Program-made: the position numbers and the translations under genes
Notes under the pieces: generated by a model
What the model was told of the DNA's origin: nothing
Database searches by the model: none
The model's input: the letters and a program-made list of their open reading frames with translations, nothing else
In this document: positions 28,370-37,531 of the stretch, piece after piece
How positions within the stretch are numbered: the first letter of the stretch is position 1
Layout of the letters: every line of letters starts with the position of its first letter
Assembly: GCA_025963635.1 (NCBI GenBank)
Contig: JAOQAK010000049.1
Coordinates: 1 to 64,000, forward strand
DNA length: 64,000 nucleotides
Reading direction: 5' to 3'
Origin: Ferruginibacter sp.
GTDB taxonomy: Bacteria > Bacteroidota > Bacteroidia > Chitinophagales > Chitinophagaceae

Positions 28370-28373
28370 AAAT

Positions 28374-29021
28374 ATGAAAAAGCAATTTTGTTTCGTGCTA
28401 ATAGTATGCCTTTTGCATCTTGTAGATGAAGCGCAGGTATTAACAGGAAAAATCAGGAAGCCAAGGTCGAATTCTTTTTACAGTGAGGCGCATTACAAAA
28501 ACGACTATTTGCCCGGCAGAGCTATAAGCCCGGGCACGAACGGTGCACCCCGCCGGGCGGTATGGAGGAATGAAAAGAATTCACCCAACAAAGTAATTGA
28601 TAACCTCGAGAACCCGCCGGGAACACTGGTGTTAGATGGTGCCAGCGAATTGGACGATCTCAAAGCGTTGATCAATCATCCCGACGAAGTGCTGATTAAA
28701 GGCCGAATCAACAATATCCCTTATAAAAATGGAGAAACGATTTACAGGATTCCCGTTACCAGTTCAACCAGTCATCACTCTTTATACGATCCCCCGGTTT
28801 TAAAGGAATTCAATGCTTTTATCGACAATTGTGTTTTGGTGAAAAAAGAAGTGCCCGCTTCCGTAAGGCTAAGCCATAACAATGATCTGCAAGCCTGCGA
28901 ATTTTTAAGTTTTAAATCTATTTCCAACCTGTACAGCGAACCTTATTTTCAAAGAAGACTAAACCTGTCCTGCGTATTTCTCAACAGGTTCTCAAAAGAT
29001 TATTACTGTTATGGTAAATAA
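28374..29021 (+). CDS. exported 215-aa protein of unknown family
   Basis: Unrecognised. A signal peptide (residues 1-20, ending D-E-A-Q) leads into a basic, Ser/Asn/Pro-rich and probably flexible region to about 90. A compact domain follows with D-D-L-K-A-L-I-N-H-P-D-E-V, I-Y-R-I-P-V-T and Y-D-P-P-V-L-K-E-F. Three Cys near the C-terminus (about 153, 174 and 200) could form a disulphide in the periplasm. It starts 4 bp after the previous stop and its last 11 bp overlap the start of the CHAT-like gene, so the two are probably translationally coupled. No enzymatic motif was found. Confidence 0.7.
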   Translation: MKKQFCFVLIVCLLHLVDEAQVLTGKIRKPRSNSFYSEAHYKNDYLPGRAISPGTNGAPRRAVWRNEKNSPNKVIDNLENPPGTLVLDGASELDDLKALINHPDEVLIKGRINNIPYKNGETIYRIPVTSSTSHHSLYDPPVLKEFNAFIDNCVLVKKEVPASVRLSHNNDLQACEFLSFKSISNLYSEPYFQRRLNLSCVFLNRFSKDYYCYGK

Positions 29022-30231
29022 TAAAAGGGAAGTCTACTTTTATAATATTCCGGATGAGGAATTTATCCAGTCATCCATTGCTGTAAAAAAAGGCTATGCA
29101 GAAATTAATTATTTGCTGGCCTTCTTTGAAAGAAATGCAACGGATCGTAAGTATGTGGCGGCACAAATTATTTATTGTGAAACCCGAAATTGTTTTTTCA
29201 AAATAATTGGTGCAAATAATAATATTATCATTGAACGGCTCAATGCCACAGTGGATGAATTTGATAATATTTATAATAGCTATTGCAGGTATTTTGTACA
29301 GTTTGACCCCGTAACCTACCAAAGCTTTGAAGCCAGCGAGATGGAAATTTTCCGGCAGACCTGGCAAAAGGTTTTCGATTTTTTCATTCAGCCATTTGGG
29401 TCATACCTGAATAATGATAGTAATGTTAATATTCTATTGTCTTTGTCTGATATCAAAGGCAGGAAATATGTTTTCGACTTCTCCACCATATTCGATTTGC
29501 AATTTCGGTTTTTCCCAATTCAAAAGAATATCAATTCCTATGTGCTTTCTGTATCAGGAACCGGCATGGTTGATTTTGCAGAAAACCTGGTGAAGCTTTT
29601 CCGGCCTGTATCCGATAAAACAGTCATCCTGTATGGATTCGATAAACATTATAGTGAAACGGCCTTACCCGGAGCACCGGAAGTTTTAAGATCTATGGCA
29701 ATGGGCCGTGAAAAATTATATGATAGCTTGTTGAGTAATGCAACGATCGCCGGCGCCAGGGTGGTGCACCTTGAAAAAAATGATGACCTATTAAAGTTTT
29801 TAAGAAAAGGATGGGAGGGTTATCTTGTACAAATACTAACGCATTATGAAAAAATGGAGAATGGGGGCAGGATGTTTTTTAAAAAGAAAAGTATCCAGCT
29901 GGATATATTTTTAAAATTGATCGATCGGATCAAACAGGAGGATGGTTTGCGAAATGATATCGTTATTGACGCAGTAACCTGTACTAATTTTTTCGACTTT
30001 AAGAGCCTTTATAACAAAGGCTTCAAATATATATACCTGAGCCATCATGATATCGATACTGACCAGGCTGCTTTTGTTTTAAATGAATTGTATACTGGAG
30101 TGAATGCTAATTTAATCAAATGGGATTTTCCCTATTTAAATGGCAAGCATTATTTGCATGAAGCAAGATCAAATGTACTAAGATGTTTCTTTTCAATTTG
30201 CCAACAAGGCCTTTCAATTTTAACCCCATAA
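29011..30231 (+). CDS. putative divergent CHAT-domain (caspase-like) protease
   Basis: 406-residue cytosolic protein with no signal peptide or membrane segment. The C-terminal half follows the CHAT protease pattern. A strand ending in L-T-H-Y-E gives the candidate catalytic His278, and 46 residues later V-I-D-A-V-T-C-T-N gives the candidate nucleophile Cys324. Then comes G-F-K-Y-I-Y-L-S-H-H-D-I-D-T-D-Q-A-A-F with L-N-E-L-Y-T-G-V, which matches the usual strand, D-x-x-A-A and F-Y-x-x-L-x-x-G segment. L-H-E-A-R at 382-386 fits the closing A-L-x-x-A-R helix. The N-terminal half (1-200) is alpha/beta, unrecognised and lacks TPRs. CHAT enzymes are effectors in several bacterial immune systems. The assignment rests on motif order, not on a search, so it is tentative. 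Confidence 0.6.
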   Translation: MVNNKREVYFYNIPDEEFIQSSIAVKKGYAEINYLLAFFERNATDRKYVAAQIIYCETRNCFFKIIGANNNIIIERLNATVDEFDNIYNSYCRYFVQFDPVTYQSFEASEMEIFRQTWQKVFDFFIQPFGSYLNNDSNVNILLSLSDIKGRKYVFDFSTIFDLQFRFFPIQKNINSYVLSVSGTGMVDFAENLVKLFRPVSDKTVILYGFDKHYSETALPGAPEVLRSMAMGREKLYDSLLSNATIAGARVVHLEKNDDLLKFLRKGWEGYLVQILTHYEKMENGGRMFFKKKSIQLDIFLKLIDRIKQEDGLRNDIVIDAVTCTNFFDFKSLYNKGFKYIYLSHHDIDTDQAAFVLNELYTGVNANLIKWDFPYLNGKHYLHEARSNVLRCFFSICQQGLSILTP

Positions 30232-30241
30232 ATGTGAATGC

Positions 30242-30619
30242 ATGGAAAATTCAACGATTAAGATAACAGGACCGCTCATGGGCGATTTCCAAAATTACCT
30301 GGAACATGAAATGATCAAGGATGACAGCCCGTACAAAGATGCAGAGATTGAAGAAGAAAGAGATTATGGAGATGGCAAAAGAGGTGGAGCCGTGGAAATA
30401 TTGTTACTGACACTCAACATCGGGGTGGAGTTGGTGAAAGATTTGATGAAAGATTATTTAAAAGACATGCTAAAGCGAAAAAATAATTCTGCAACGCTGA
30501 AGTTAAAGAACGATTCAAATGATGAGCTTACTATTTCATTAAACAATCTTAGCCTACAGGAAGTAGATCAATTGATTGATAATTTCAGGGGAAATGTAGT
30601 GGAGGTTCAATCACTGTAG
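30242..30619 (+). CDS. small EACC1-like (effector-associated constant component) protein
   Basis: 125-residue acidic-then-basic protein starting 10 bp after the CHAT-like gene. Residues 1-45 are polar and acidic. Residues 48-76 form a Gly-led hydrophobic helix (G-G-A-V-E-I-L-L-L-T-L-N-I-G-V). A basic turn follows (M-L-K-R-K, 76-80), then two beta strands (T-L-K-L-K and L-T-I-S-L) joined by an N-D-S-N-D-E turn, and a last helix (E-V-D-Q-L-I-D-N-F). This order is that of EACC1, a small subunit encoded beside CHAT, caspase-like, TIR and trypsin-like effectors in NTP-dependent conflict systems. Its placement directly after a CHAT-like gene fits. Similarity is by topology; a weak or coincidental match cannot be excluded. 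Confidence 0.5.
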   Translation: MENSTIKITGPLMGDFQNYLEHEMIKDDSPYKDAEIEEERDYGDGKRGGAVEILLLTLNIGVELVKDLMKDYLKDMLKRKNNSATLKLKNDSNDELTISLNNLSLQEVDQLIDNFRGNVVEVQSL

Positions 30620-30662
30620 ATTTGAATCTAACAGCTGAATAGTAATAAGCTCAATCCGTGAA

Positions 30663-30860
30663 CCGCTGTTGTGTCTCTTACCAACAGCAAATCTTTCCCA
30701 ATCAGGCGGCCGAACAAATGATCAATTCAATTGCATTCAACTGCAAGTATTCAACCCCGTTGGGGCTGAGGTGCGCCCTAATTTAATCCATTGGTTTCAC
30801 CAACGGCTATACATATTGAAGCCCTTCAGGCTTGGATGAATTCAATCTAACAATTATTGG
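30663..30860 (+). repeat. multi-hairpin intergenic repeat, copy C
   Basis: Copy of the element at 26091 and 26402: CCGCTGTTG ... CCAACAGC, then ACCCC/GGGG-type hairpin near 30752-30767, TTGGTTTCACCAA hairpin near 30790-30808, and AAGCC/GGCTT near 30819-30833. It begins 43 bp after the stop of the EACC1-like gene and so flanks the operon on the downstream side. Confidence 0.75.
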
Positions 30861-30869
30861 TCTGAGACG

Positions 30870-31145
30870 CAACAACCGGAAATAGTATTTAAAAGTGTTT
30901 GCAATTTTTGCAGGTCGAACAGCCGAAGAAGAATAACGCTGCAATCCTCGTGAGCCGCTGTTGTGTCTCTGACCAACAGCGAAGGTTCCTACATAAAAGC
31001 AAGTCCGATGCGATTGTTGTCGTCGGGAGACGTAACAACGGCTTCCTGAATAGGATTAGTATTTAAAGTGTTGCAATTTATGCGAGTCGAACACCCATAT
31101 AATGCTGCAATCCCAGTGAGCCGCTGTTCTCTGATCGACGAGGAG
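30870..31145 (+). repeat. two further partial repeat copies in tandem
   Basis: A unit running from TTTAAA-GTG-TTGCAATTT through TCGAACA, GCTGCAATCC and GTGAGCCGCTGTTG occurs twice, ending near 30968 and 31128. The first carries the complete CGCTGTTG/CAACAGCG hairpin; the second is truncated. A related stretch precedes copy B at about 26320-26400. Confidence 0.65.
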
Positions 31146-31248
31146 CTCTTATGCAGCCTTGATTTTTTTGTTTCTTTTTTATCAAGAAAAAAAATAGAGA
31201 CCCCCAGAAAATTAAAGAACAGCGAACTATCTTTCTAATCCATACAAA

Positions 31249-32916
31249 CTATTTTACAGAAGGATTTTCTCTTAAAAATATTTTACAATAATTCAAGCCA
31301 AGCCAATCATATCTTTTAAATTCATTCATCATTCTTGGAACAAAATCATTCCAGCTCTTTTTCTCCTTCGCGGTCCATAATACTTCACTCATTGCACCTA
31401 AACGCGGTAAGATCATGTACTCCACTTTAGCAGGATTGGTGATGTATTCTGTCCAGAGATTGGCTTGAGCACCAATGATATATTTTGCTTCCTCCGCTGA
31501 CAATGACGAAGGGATTGGATTATAACTATATACTGTTTCAACCGTCAATAATCCCCCAATGGTCAAAGAATCTTCATTTTTAGCATTGGCGTGATCGAAG
31601 TAACAATGGCTGCCTGGTGTCATAATTACCGTATGTTTTTGCTTAGCAGCTTCGATACCGCCATTTTCACCCCTCCAGCTCATTACGGTTGCATTGGGTG
31701 CCAGGCCGCCCTCTAATATTTCATCCCACCCAATAATATTCCTGCCTTTGCCGTTCACATACTTTTCCATTTTTTGAATGAAATAACTCTGCAATGCATG
31801 TTCATCTTTTAAATGGTTGGCTGCAATGGTTTTCTGACATTGGGGACATTGCTTCCAAAATGTTTTAGGGCACTCATCCCCACCAATATGGATATACTTT
31901 GAAGGAAACAAGGCGATCACTTCATCCAGCACATCCTGCAAAAAATTGAAAGTGGTTTCTTTGCCTGCACAAAAAACATCATCAAAAACTCCCCATGTTT
32001 CCTGGACGAATTTTATCCTACCTTTTTGTGCTTCATCAACCGTTCTGAGCGAAACCATATTCAATGGAATGCCGGTAACCCTATCCGGAAAGCAACTTAA
32101 AAAGGGATAAGCAGCGATTGCAGCGCTACCGTGACCAGGTAATTCAATTTCCGGAATAACGGTGATATACCTGTCTGCAGCATAGGCCACCACGTCTTTA
32201 ATTTGCTCCTGCGTATAAAATCCGTCGCTGGCAACATTATCATTTCCTTTGCCCGGATAATGGCCAACAATGGCTCCATTTCTTTGCGAGCCCACTTGCG
32301 TGAGCCCGGGATATTTTTTTATTTCGATCCTCCATCCCTGGTCGTCTGTTAAGTGCCAGTGAAATGTATTGAGTTTATACGATGCTAACAGGTCAATGTA
32401 TTTTTTTACGAAATCCACATCAAAAAAATGCCGGCCCACATCCAAATGCATTCCCCGGTAAGCAAAACGGGCAGAATCGATTACGATCATTTGGGGAACA
32501 GTTAATGAAGTTGTTTTGCTAAAGGGCAGTAGCTGAATCAAGGATTGAATTCCGTAAAATACACCCTCAGGATCTGCACCGGTGATTTGAATTTTATTTT
32601 TTTCAATGCGCATTTCATACCCCCCTTTTATGGAAGATTTGACCTTGCCCATTTTTAAAACAATGGCATTGCCAGCGCCCGTTTGATTACCGGTTTTTAA
32701 TTGAAACCCATACATTTTTTGGAGGTAATCATTGAAAAAGGAGGAAGATCTTTTTAACTCGTCACCGGATGACAATAATTTTATTGACGGTGATATCGTG
32801 AAGCTTCCGCTCCTTAATTCTGCAAAGGCGGGCTTAGGTACAATTGAAATGGTTTGGGCAGTTGTAATCATTGCCAGTGACAGGCAACATGCAACAAGAA
32901 GCAGTTTTTTTTTCAT
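31249..32916 (-). CDS. GH20 beta-N-acetylhexosaminidase
   Basis: Exported exo-enzyme that removes terminal beta-linked GlcNAc or GalNAc, from chitin oligomers, glycans or peptidoglycan fragments, by substrate-assisted catalysis. Signal peptide 1-21 (T-T-A-Q), then the GH20b alpha/beta domain (about 24-145), then the TIM barrel (about 150-520). H-W-H-L-T-D-D-Q-G-W-R appears at 186-196, and the catalytic pair is Asp347-Glu348 in H-I-G-G-D-E. A C-P-Q-C insert follows the active-site loop. Length 555 residues is normal. It is separated from the PUL by repeat-rich DNA, so its link to that PUL is open. Confidence 0.93.
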   Translation of the reverse strand: MKKKLLLVACCLSLAMITTAQTISIVPKPAFAELRSGSFTISPSIKLLSSGDELKRSSSFFNDYLQKMYGFQLKTGNQTGAGNAIVLKMGKVKSSIKGGYEMRIEKNKIQITGADPEGVFYGIQSLIQLLPFSKTTSLTVPQMIVIDSARFAYRGMHLDVGRHFFDVDFVKKYIDLLASYKLNTFHWHLTDDQGWRIEIKKYPGLTQVGSQRNGAIVGHYPGKGNDNVASDGFYTQEQIKDVVAYAADRYITVIPEIELPGHGSAAIAAYPFLSCFPDRVTGIPLNMVSLRTVDEAQKGRIKFVQETWGVFDDVFCAGKETTFNFLQDVLDEVIALFPSKYIHIGGDECPKTFWKQCPQCQKTIAANHLKDEHALQSYFIQKMEKYVNGKGRNIIGWDEILEGGLAPNATVMSWRGENGGIEAAKQKHTVIMTPGSHCYFDHANAKNEDSLTIGGLLTVETVYSYNPIPSSLSAEEAKYIIGAQANLWTEYITNPAKVEYMILPRLGAMSEVLWTAKEKKSWNDFVPRMMNEFKRYDWLGLNYCKIFLRENPSVK

Positions 32917-33143
32917 CTTTTTTGGTTTAAAATTAAATATCTCTCAAAAGGCCGAATAAGTTTACGAAATAAAAGAAGCTATGAATTTCAGAAAAAATAT
33001 TGAAACGAATCTAGTCAATTAAATAATCTGGAACATTCTGCTGTACAAATTAACTGCAATCCAAAATCCACAACACAAGCAACTGCGGTGCAGCTACGCA
33101 TCGAACTTTAAAAGAACAACAGTCGGGAAAAAGTATACTCCGC
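32917..33143. other. intergenic, promoter of the GH20 gene
   Basis: 227 bp with no ORF. The GH20 promoter should be at the left end. Nothing else was recognised. Confidence 0.4.
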
Positions 33144-33533
33144 TTACAAAACGGGCTTTCTTACAAACATACCGCTATAATACTTCCTGTACGCATATCC
33201 CAAAAGCAGGTTAGGTACAATCAGTAAAACACCCATCAACCAACCAGAAGGAACTAAAATAGTGTGATACAGGAATACATTTAAACTTATGGGAAACAGA
33301 ACAACTGCAAAAAAGGGTGCGTATCGGTTAACCAACAGTGAGATGCCACCCACGATCTGGATTGACTTAAGCATTGGATAAAAATATCCTACGCCCATGA
33401 GGCCAGCTTTAAAAGCCGCTACCCTGCCTGTATGATTTGGTTGATAAGGAATAAAATGCAGGAAATAATCCAGGCCAAAAACCAGGTAAATAAATCCAAG
33501 CAGGATCCGGGATATGATGGTTGCCTTTTTCAT
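33144..33533 (-). CDS. DoxX-like four-helix membrane protein
   Basis: 129 residues from the second Met (33533), which gives the usual M-K-K start; the ATG at 33545 would add four residues. Four hydrophobic segments (about 4-24, 48-66, 72-92, 98-116) and the early G-F-I-Y-L-V-F-G-L-D-Y-F-L-H motif place it in the DoxX/DoxD-like inner-membrane family, whose biochemical role is poorly defined. It starts close to the histidine kinase gene, on the same strand. Confidence 0.75.
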   Translation of the reverse strand: MKKATIISRILLGFIYLVFGLDYFLHFIPYQPNHTGRVAAFKAGLMGVGYFYPMLKSIQIVGGISLLVNRYAPFFAVVLFPISLNVFLYHTILVPSGWLMGVLLIVPNLLLGYAYRKYYSGMFVRKPVL

Positions 33534-33568
33534 TGTGTTGTACAATTCTGCATAATATTCTTCAAACT

Positions 33569-35920
33569 TTATTTCGATACCAATTGAATAATAAACTCAC
33601 TACCTACACCTTCCTTTGTCTCCACTTTTAATATGCCTCCATGTGCTTTTACAATATCATAGCTCAGGCTTAAACCCAGGCCCGTGCCCTGGCCCGTTGG
33701 CTTGGTGGTAAAGAATGGCTGGAATATTTTATCCAATACTTTTGATGGGATGCCGTTACCATTATCAGCTACTTTTATTTCAACCTTGTCATTTATTTTT
33801 TTTGTACTTAGGGAAACGGTGGGTTCGTAATTTTCAAGGCCGGATTTCTTTTTTTCATCCACCACGTAAAAAGCATTTGTAACCAGGTTGAGGATCACCC
33901 TTCCGATATCCTGCGGAACGATATTGATATTGCCAATCGTTTCATCAAAATCAGTTTTCATCGTGATATTGAAGGATTTATCCTTTGCCCTTAATCCATG
34001 ATATGCTAAACGGAAATATTCATCCGCCAAGGCGTTGATATTGGTGGGTTCTTTTTGCCCGTTGCTGATACGGCTGTGCTGCAACATCCCCTTTACGATT
34101 GAGTCAGCACGTTTACCATGGAAATTTATTTTTTCTTCATTGCCGGTAACATCTGTTGCGATTGCTTTTACTTCCTCATAATCTCCCTTTTCAATTGCTT
34201 CATTCATTTCGGTTAGTAACTCCTTGTTTATCTCAGAAAAATTGTTGACGAAGTTCAAAGGGTTCTGAATTTCATGGGCAATGCCGGCCGTGAGTTCTCC
34301 CAGCGAAGCCATCTTTTCTGATTGAATCAATTGTTTTTGCGTGTTCCTTAAATCCCGCAGCGTCGTTTCTATTTCCTGCTTTTGAGATTGCAACACGATA
34401 TTGGCCTTTTGTTTTTGCCGGTTGTTGCGGTATAAAATAAAGGCCAGCACCCCAAAACCGGTGATGACACTGAGCAGCCCGTACAATTTTATCTTTGTTT
34501 GGTATTGCCGCTTTGCTTCCCTGCTTTGTTGTTCCAATTGCTGGCGGCGGCTTGCTTCGTTAAAACCAAGTGTTTGAAACTGTCTTATCCTGTCTGTATT
34601 ATACAAACTGTCTTTTAAAGTCACTGAAAGCAGCAGGTATTTATACGCACTGTCCATCTGGTGATTGTCTTTGTATAGTTCTGCCAGCAGCGGGCTTATT
34701 TGAGCCACATAGGTATTGGAATTTTCGCCCCACGACTGAACATTGGATGTATAGTTTTGCAATAAATACATCGCCTGTTTTGCGTATTGTAAAGCAGAGT
34801 CGATGCGGCCTTGCTTTTTGAATAGCCTGGCCATTCCCTCTAAAGTACTTGCTGCCACCTGGGGATTGTAGATTAACGCTGCATTTGATAACGCCTGCCT
34901 GTAGTGATAAAAGGCAGTCTTGCTGTCGCCTTTTTTTGCATAAATATTACCTAGCAACATCCCGAAGTATGCAGTGTCTCCATGGGTACTATTTTTTAAA
35001 GTATAAGATGAATTAACATAATATAAAGCAGAATCGGTGAGGTTTAGTTTATAGTAGGCATTGGCAATAATAAACTTTGTCCATGATTGGAAGGACTGAA
35101 ATCTTTCATCATGTACGTTCAGTGTTTTCAGTATGGAGTCCATCATTTTACCATACCGCAATACATTCTCATGTTCATTCATAGAGTTATAATCTTCTGT
35201 AATACTTCTCAGGGCATTCACCATAATAAATTTGTCCTTTTCTTTTTCGGCCAGGTTCAGGTTCCCGAGCCTGATCTCCAGTGCTTTCGGGTAGTTGCCT
35301 AAGGAATGAAACAGTGAGGCGGTTATTTCCTGGAGGCCGATGAACAAACTTGCCTGCCCTTCACGGGTGAAAGATTTATATTCCCCGGCTTGAATGATCC
35401 TTTGCTGCAGTCGCAAGGCCTCATTTGCATAAAACAGGGCAGAGTCAACGTTATAATGTTCTGCCCAAAATGCGTAGTTAACAGCGATGCCAGCCAATAT
35501 ATTTACCCGGCTGGTATCTTCCCTTTGCTGCAGCAGTGCAAGCTTTTTATCACTGAGTAGCTGATCTCTCCAGGCTACTACACTATCCCTGAAAACAGTA
35601 TCCTTTGCTATATTGATGATACGATCGGGAACCTCATCACCATTATACTGTTTCTCTACAGTAAACCAGCTGCCACGGTGAAACTTATAGCGTATTATTC
35701 CTTTAGGCAAATTCAACACAATTGATTTTTCTCCACTGCCGGACGGTAGCAACAAATATTTTTTATTAGCGGTAGAATCCCAGTTGCTGAAGGTTCCGGT
35801 GATAAAAACGCTGTCATGTTTGATGGCCGTCTTTTCTTTTAAAACAAATCTCACCCTTAGCTGGGCATCGGCTGTGGTTAACAATAAAACGAAAGAAAAC
35901 AGGGAGGAAAAATACTTCAT
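33569..35920 (-). CDS. TPR sensor histidine kinase with N-terminal glycogen-binding-like domain
   Basis: Sensor kinase of 783 residues from the ATG at 35920, which starts a good signal peptide ending A-D-A-Q; the longer frame to 36022 would hide it. Residues about 20-105 form a small sandwich with [10 protein letters not shown] and [10 protein letters not shown], the pattern of CBM48/AMPK glycogen-binding domains. TPR-like helices follow (about 140-465), then one membrane helix near 475-497 and a coiled coil. The H-box has His549 (G-I-A-H-E-I-Q-N-P). The ATPase domain has N678 (N-L-V-T-N-A), D-N-G-N-G near 719 and G-T-G-L-G-L near 745. No receiver or DNA-binding domain is present, and no response regulator lies next to it. 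Confidence 0.88.
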   Translation of the reverse strand: MKYFSSLFSFVLLLTTADAQLRVRFVLKEKTAIKHDSVFITGTFSNWDSTANKKYLLLPSGSGEKSIVLNLPKGIIRYKFHRGSWFTVEKQYNGDEVPDRIINIAKDTVFRDSVVAWRDQLLSDKKLALLQQREDTSRVNILAGIAVNYAFWAEHYNVDSALFYANEALRLQQRIIQAGEYKSFTREGQASLFIGLQEITASLFHSLGNYPKALEIRLGNLNLAEKEKDKFIMVNALRSITEDYNSMNEHENVLRYGKMMDSILKTLNVHDERFQSFQSWTKFIIANAYYKLNLTDSALYYVNSSYTLKNSTHGDTAYFGMLLGNIYAKKGDSKTAFYHYRQALSNAALIYNPQVAASTLEGMARLFKKQGRIDSALQYAKQAMYLLQNYTSNVQSWGENSNTYVAQISPLLAELYKDNHQMDSAYKYLLLSVTLKDSLYNTDRIRQFQTLGFNEASRRQQLEQQSREAKRQYQTKIKLYGLLSVITGFGVLAFILYRNNRQKQKANIVLQSQKQEIETTLRDLRNTQKQLIQSEKMASLGELTAGIAHEIQNPLNFVNNFSEINKELLTEMNEAIEKGDYEEVKAIATDVTGNEEKINFHGKRADSIVKGMLQHSRISNGQKEPTNINALADEYFRLAYHGLRAKDKSFNITMKTDFDETIGNINIVPQDIGRVILNLVTNAFYVVDEKKKSGLENYEPTVSLSTKKINDKVEIKVADNGNGIPSKVLDKIFQPFFTTKPTGQGTGLGLSLSYDIVKAHGGILKVETKEGVGSEFIIQLVSK

Positions 35921-36141
35921 ATTACAGTCGTTTGTAGTATAAGATAACGAACATCTGTCATTCGTGACAGAATTGTATAAAGTCTTCAGGACGTGTTCAT
36001 TTCCAGAATGATTATAGTACATGTCAATAATAAGATTTCAATCAAAACCTCTCAAAGAATGATGAGCAATGGCCGGTAATGCGCCTTTTAAATGTACAAT
36101 TTTGTAGGGTGACAGACACTTGCGTCAAAACGAAATACCTT

Positions 36142-37182
36142 TCAATCCATCCGTATTACCGTAACGCCAATATTGCGAAAGCTGTTCAAATCGGTCAGCT
36201 CCCTGCAACCTTCTTCCAGTGTAATGATCTTCCCCAGCAATTTTTCAGGATGTATTTTCCCGGAGCTGATCCATTCCAGCATGGCAGGATATTGGTGTGC
36301 CTGCATACCATGACTTCCGATCAGCTGGAGTTCTTTGGCAATCACTTCGCCCATGGGTACCGGAGGATTGGCTTCAGTGCCGGCCATCAGCCCCAGTTGG
36401 ATATGTTTGCCCTGTTTGCGCAGGCAACGGATGGAATTGGTGCAGGTTTCCCGGCTCCCCAATGCATCCACGGAAACAGTTGCGCCACCTTTTGTTATAT
36501 CTATAATGCCTTCGGAAACGGCTACTGTATCCCGCGCATTAATGGTAAAAGCGGCGCCAATGGATTTTGCAAATGCGAGTTTGGTTTCGTCAATGTCGAT
36601 GGCAATCGGAACGGCTCCCATAGCGGCGGCAATCATGATGGCAGATAAACCCACCCCGCCGCAACCATGGATGGCTATGAAATCACCCGCCTTCAAAGCT
36701 CCCTGTGTTATTACTCCCCGCCAAGCCGTTATAAAACGGCAACCGAGTACAGCTGCTGTTACAAAATCCATCGCATCCGGTAAGCGCACCAGGTTTTCAG
36801 CTGCGTAAGGAATGCGAACAAATTTGGCAAATGAACCCCAACCCGTAAAGCCGGGCTGGTAATAATTATCACAGATCTGTTGTTGCCCGTTAGTGCATTG
36901 AACACAAGTGCCGCAGCCAATACAGAAAGGCACCGTAACCCGGTCATCTTTTTTCCATTGGCGTATTTCGCTGCCGGTGGCTACGATGGTGCCGGCCAGC
37001 TCGTGCCCGGGTACATGCGGTAAATGAATATCGCAATCATGCCCCTGCCAGCCATGCCAGTCGCTGCGGCAAAGTCCCGTTGCTTTCACCTGGATGATCA
37101 CTTCATTGGCCGCAGGAGTGGGATCGGGCAATCGGGCGATGGTAACAGGCCCTTTAAAGTATTCGTAATAAGCCGCCTTCAT
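36142..37182 (-). CDS. zinc-dependent alcohol dehydrogenase (MDR family)
   Basis: 346-residue medium-chain dehydrogenase. The catalytic zinc ligands are in L-C-R-S-D-W-H (Cys near 37) and G-H-E-L-A-G (His-Glu near 60). The structural zinc site is C-I-G-C-G-T-C-V-Q-C-x7-C (about 87-107). The cofactor fold has G-C-G-G-V-G-L-S-A near 174, followed by D-I-D-E-T-K, suggesting NAD rather than NADP. The substrate is unknown. It stands alone, with a 120-bp gap to the kinase region and no partner gene. Confidence 0.9.
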   Translation of the reverse strand: MKAAYYEYFKGPVTIARLPDPTPAANEVIIQVKATGLCRSDWHGWQGHDCDIHLPHVPGHELAGTIVATGSEIRQWKKDDRVTVPFCIGCGTCVQCTNGQQQICDNYYQPGFTGWGSFAKFVRIPYAAENLVRLPDAMDFVTAAVLGCRFITAWRGVITQGALKAGDFIAIHGCGGVGLSAIMIAAAMGAVPIAIDIDETKLAFAKSIGAAFTINARDTVAVSEGIIDITKGGATVSVDALGSRETCTNSIRCLRKQGKHIQLGLMAGTEANPPVPMGEVIAKELQLIGSHGMQAHQYPAMLEWISSGKIHPEKLLGKIITLEEGCRELTDLNSFRNIGVTVIRMD

Positions 37183-37531
37183 GAAGAATTTTTTTTTAAA
37201 TGTAGATTATTTAGCTGATGCAAACACATTTGGCAACCTTCCCGGGTTCAAACGACCAAATATTAAAGCGCCTAGAGCTTTTGTATCTTTTTCCTAATTT
37301 TGTTTGAAATGTTCAGTGATGATAAAAAGCAAACTTGAAAACATCATTTACCTGGACAATTCCTCACCAGGGGTGGTGAATCGCAGGTTTACCTCGATAT
37401 TGACAACACAAACCATCTCCAACAAAGCAAAATGAGATACGAAACCCTTTTCCCGGGGAATTAACATTGGTACCAAACTGAATAATAAAAACAAATAAAT
37501 TCGAAAATCCACTTTACCTAATCCTCCCTGT
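37183..37531. other. intergenic region between divergent genes
   Basis: 349 bp separating the dehydrogenase and the metallo-beta-lactamase, which diverge. It must contain both promoters. No RNA, hairpin or small ORF is supported; short frames here have no features. Confidence 0.4.
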
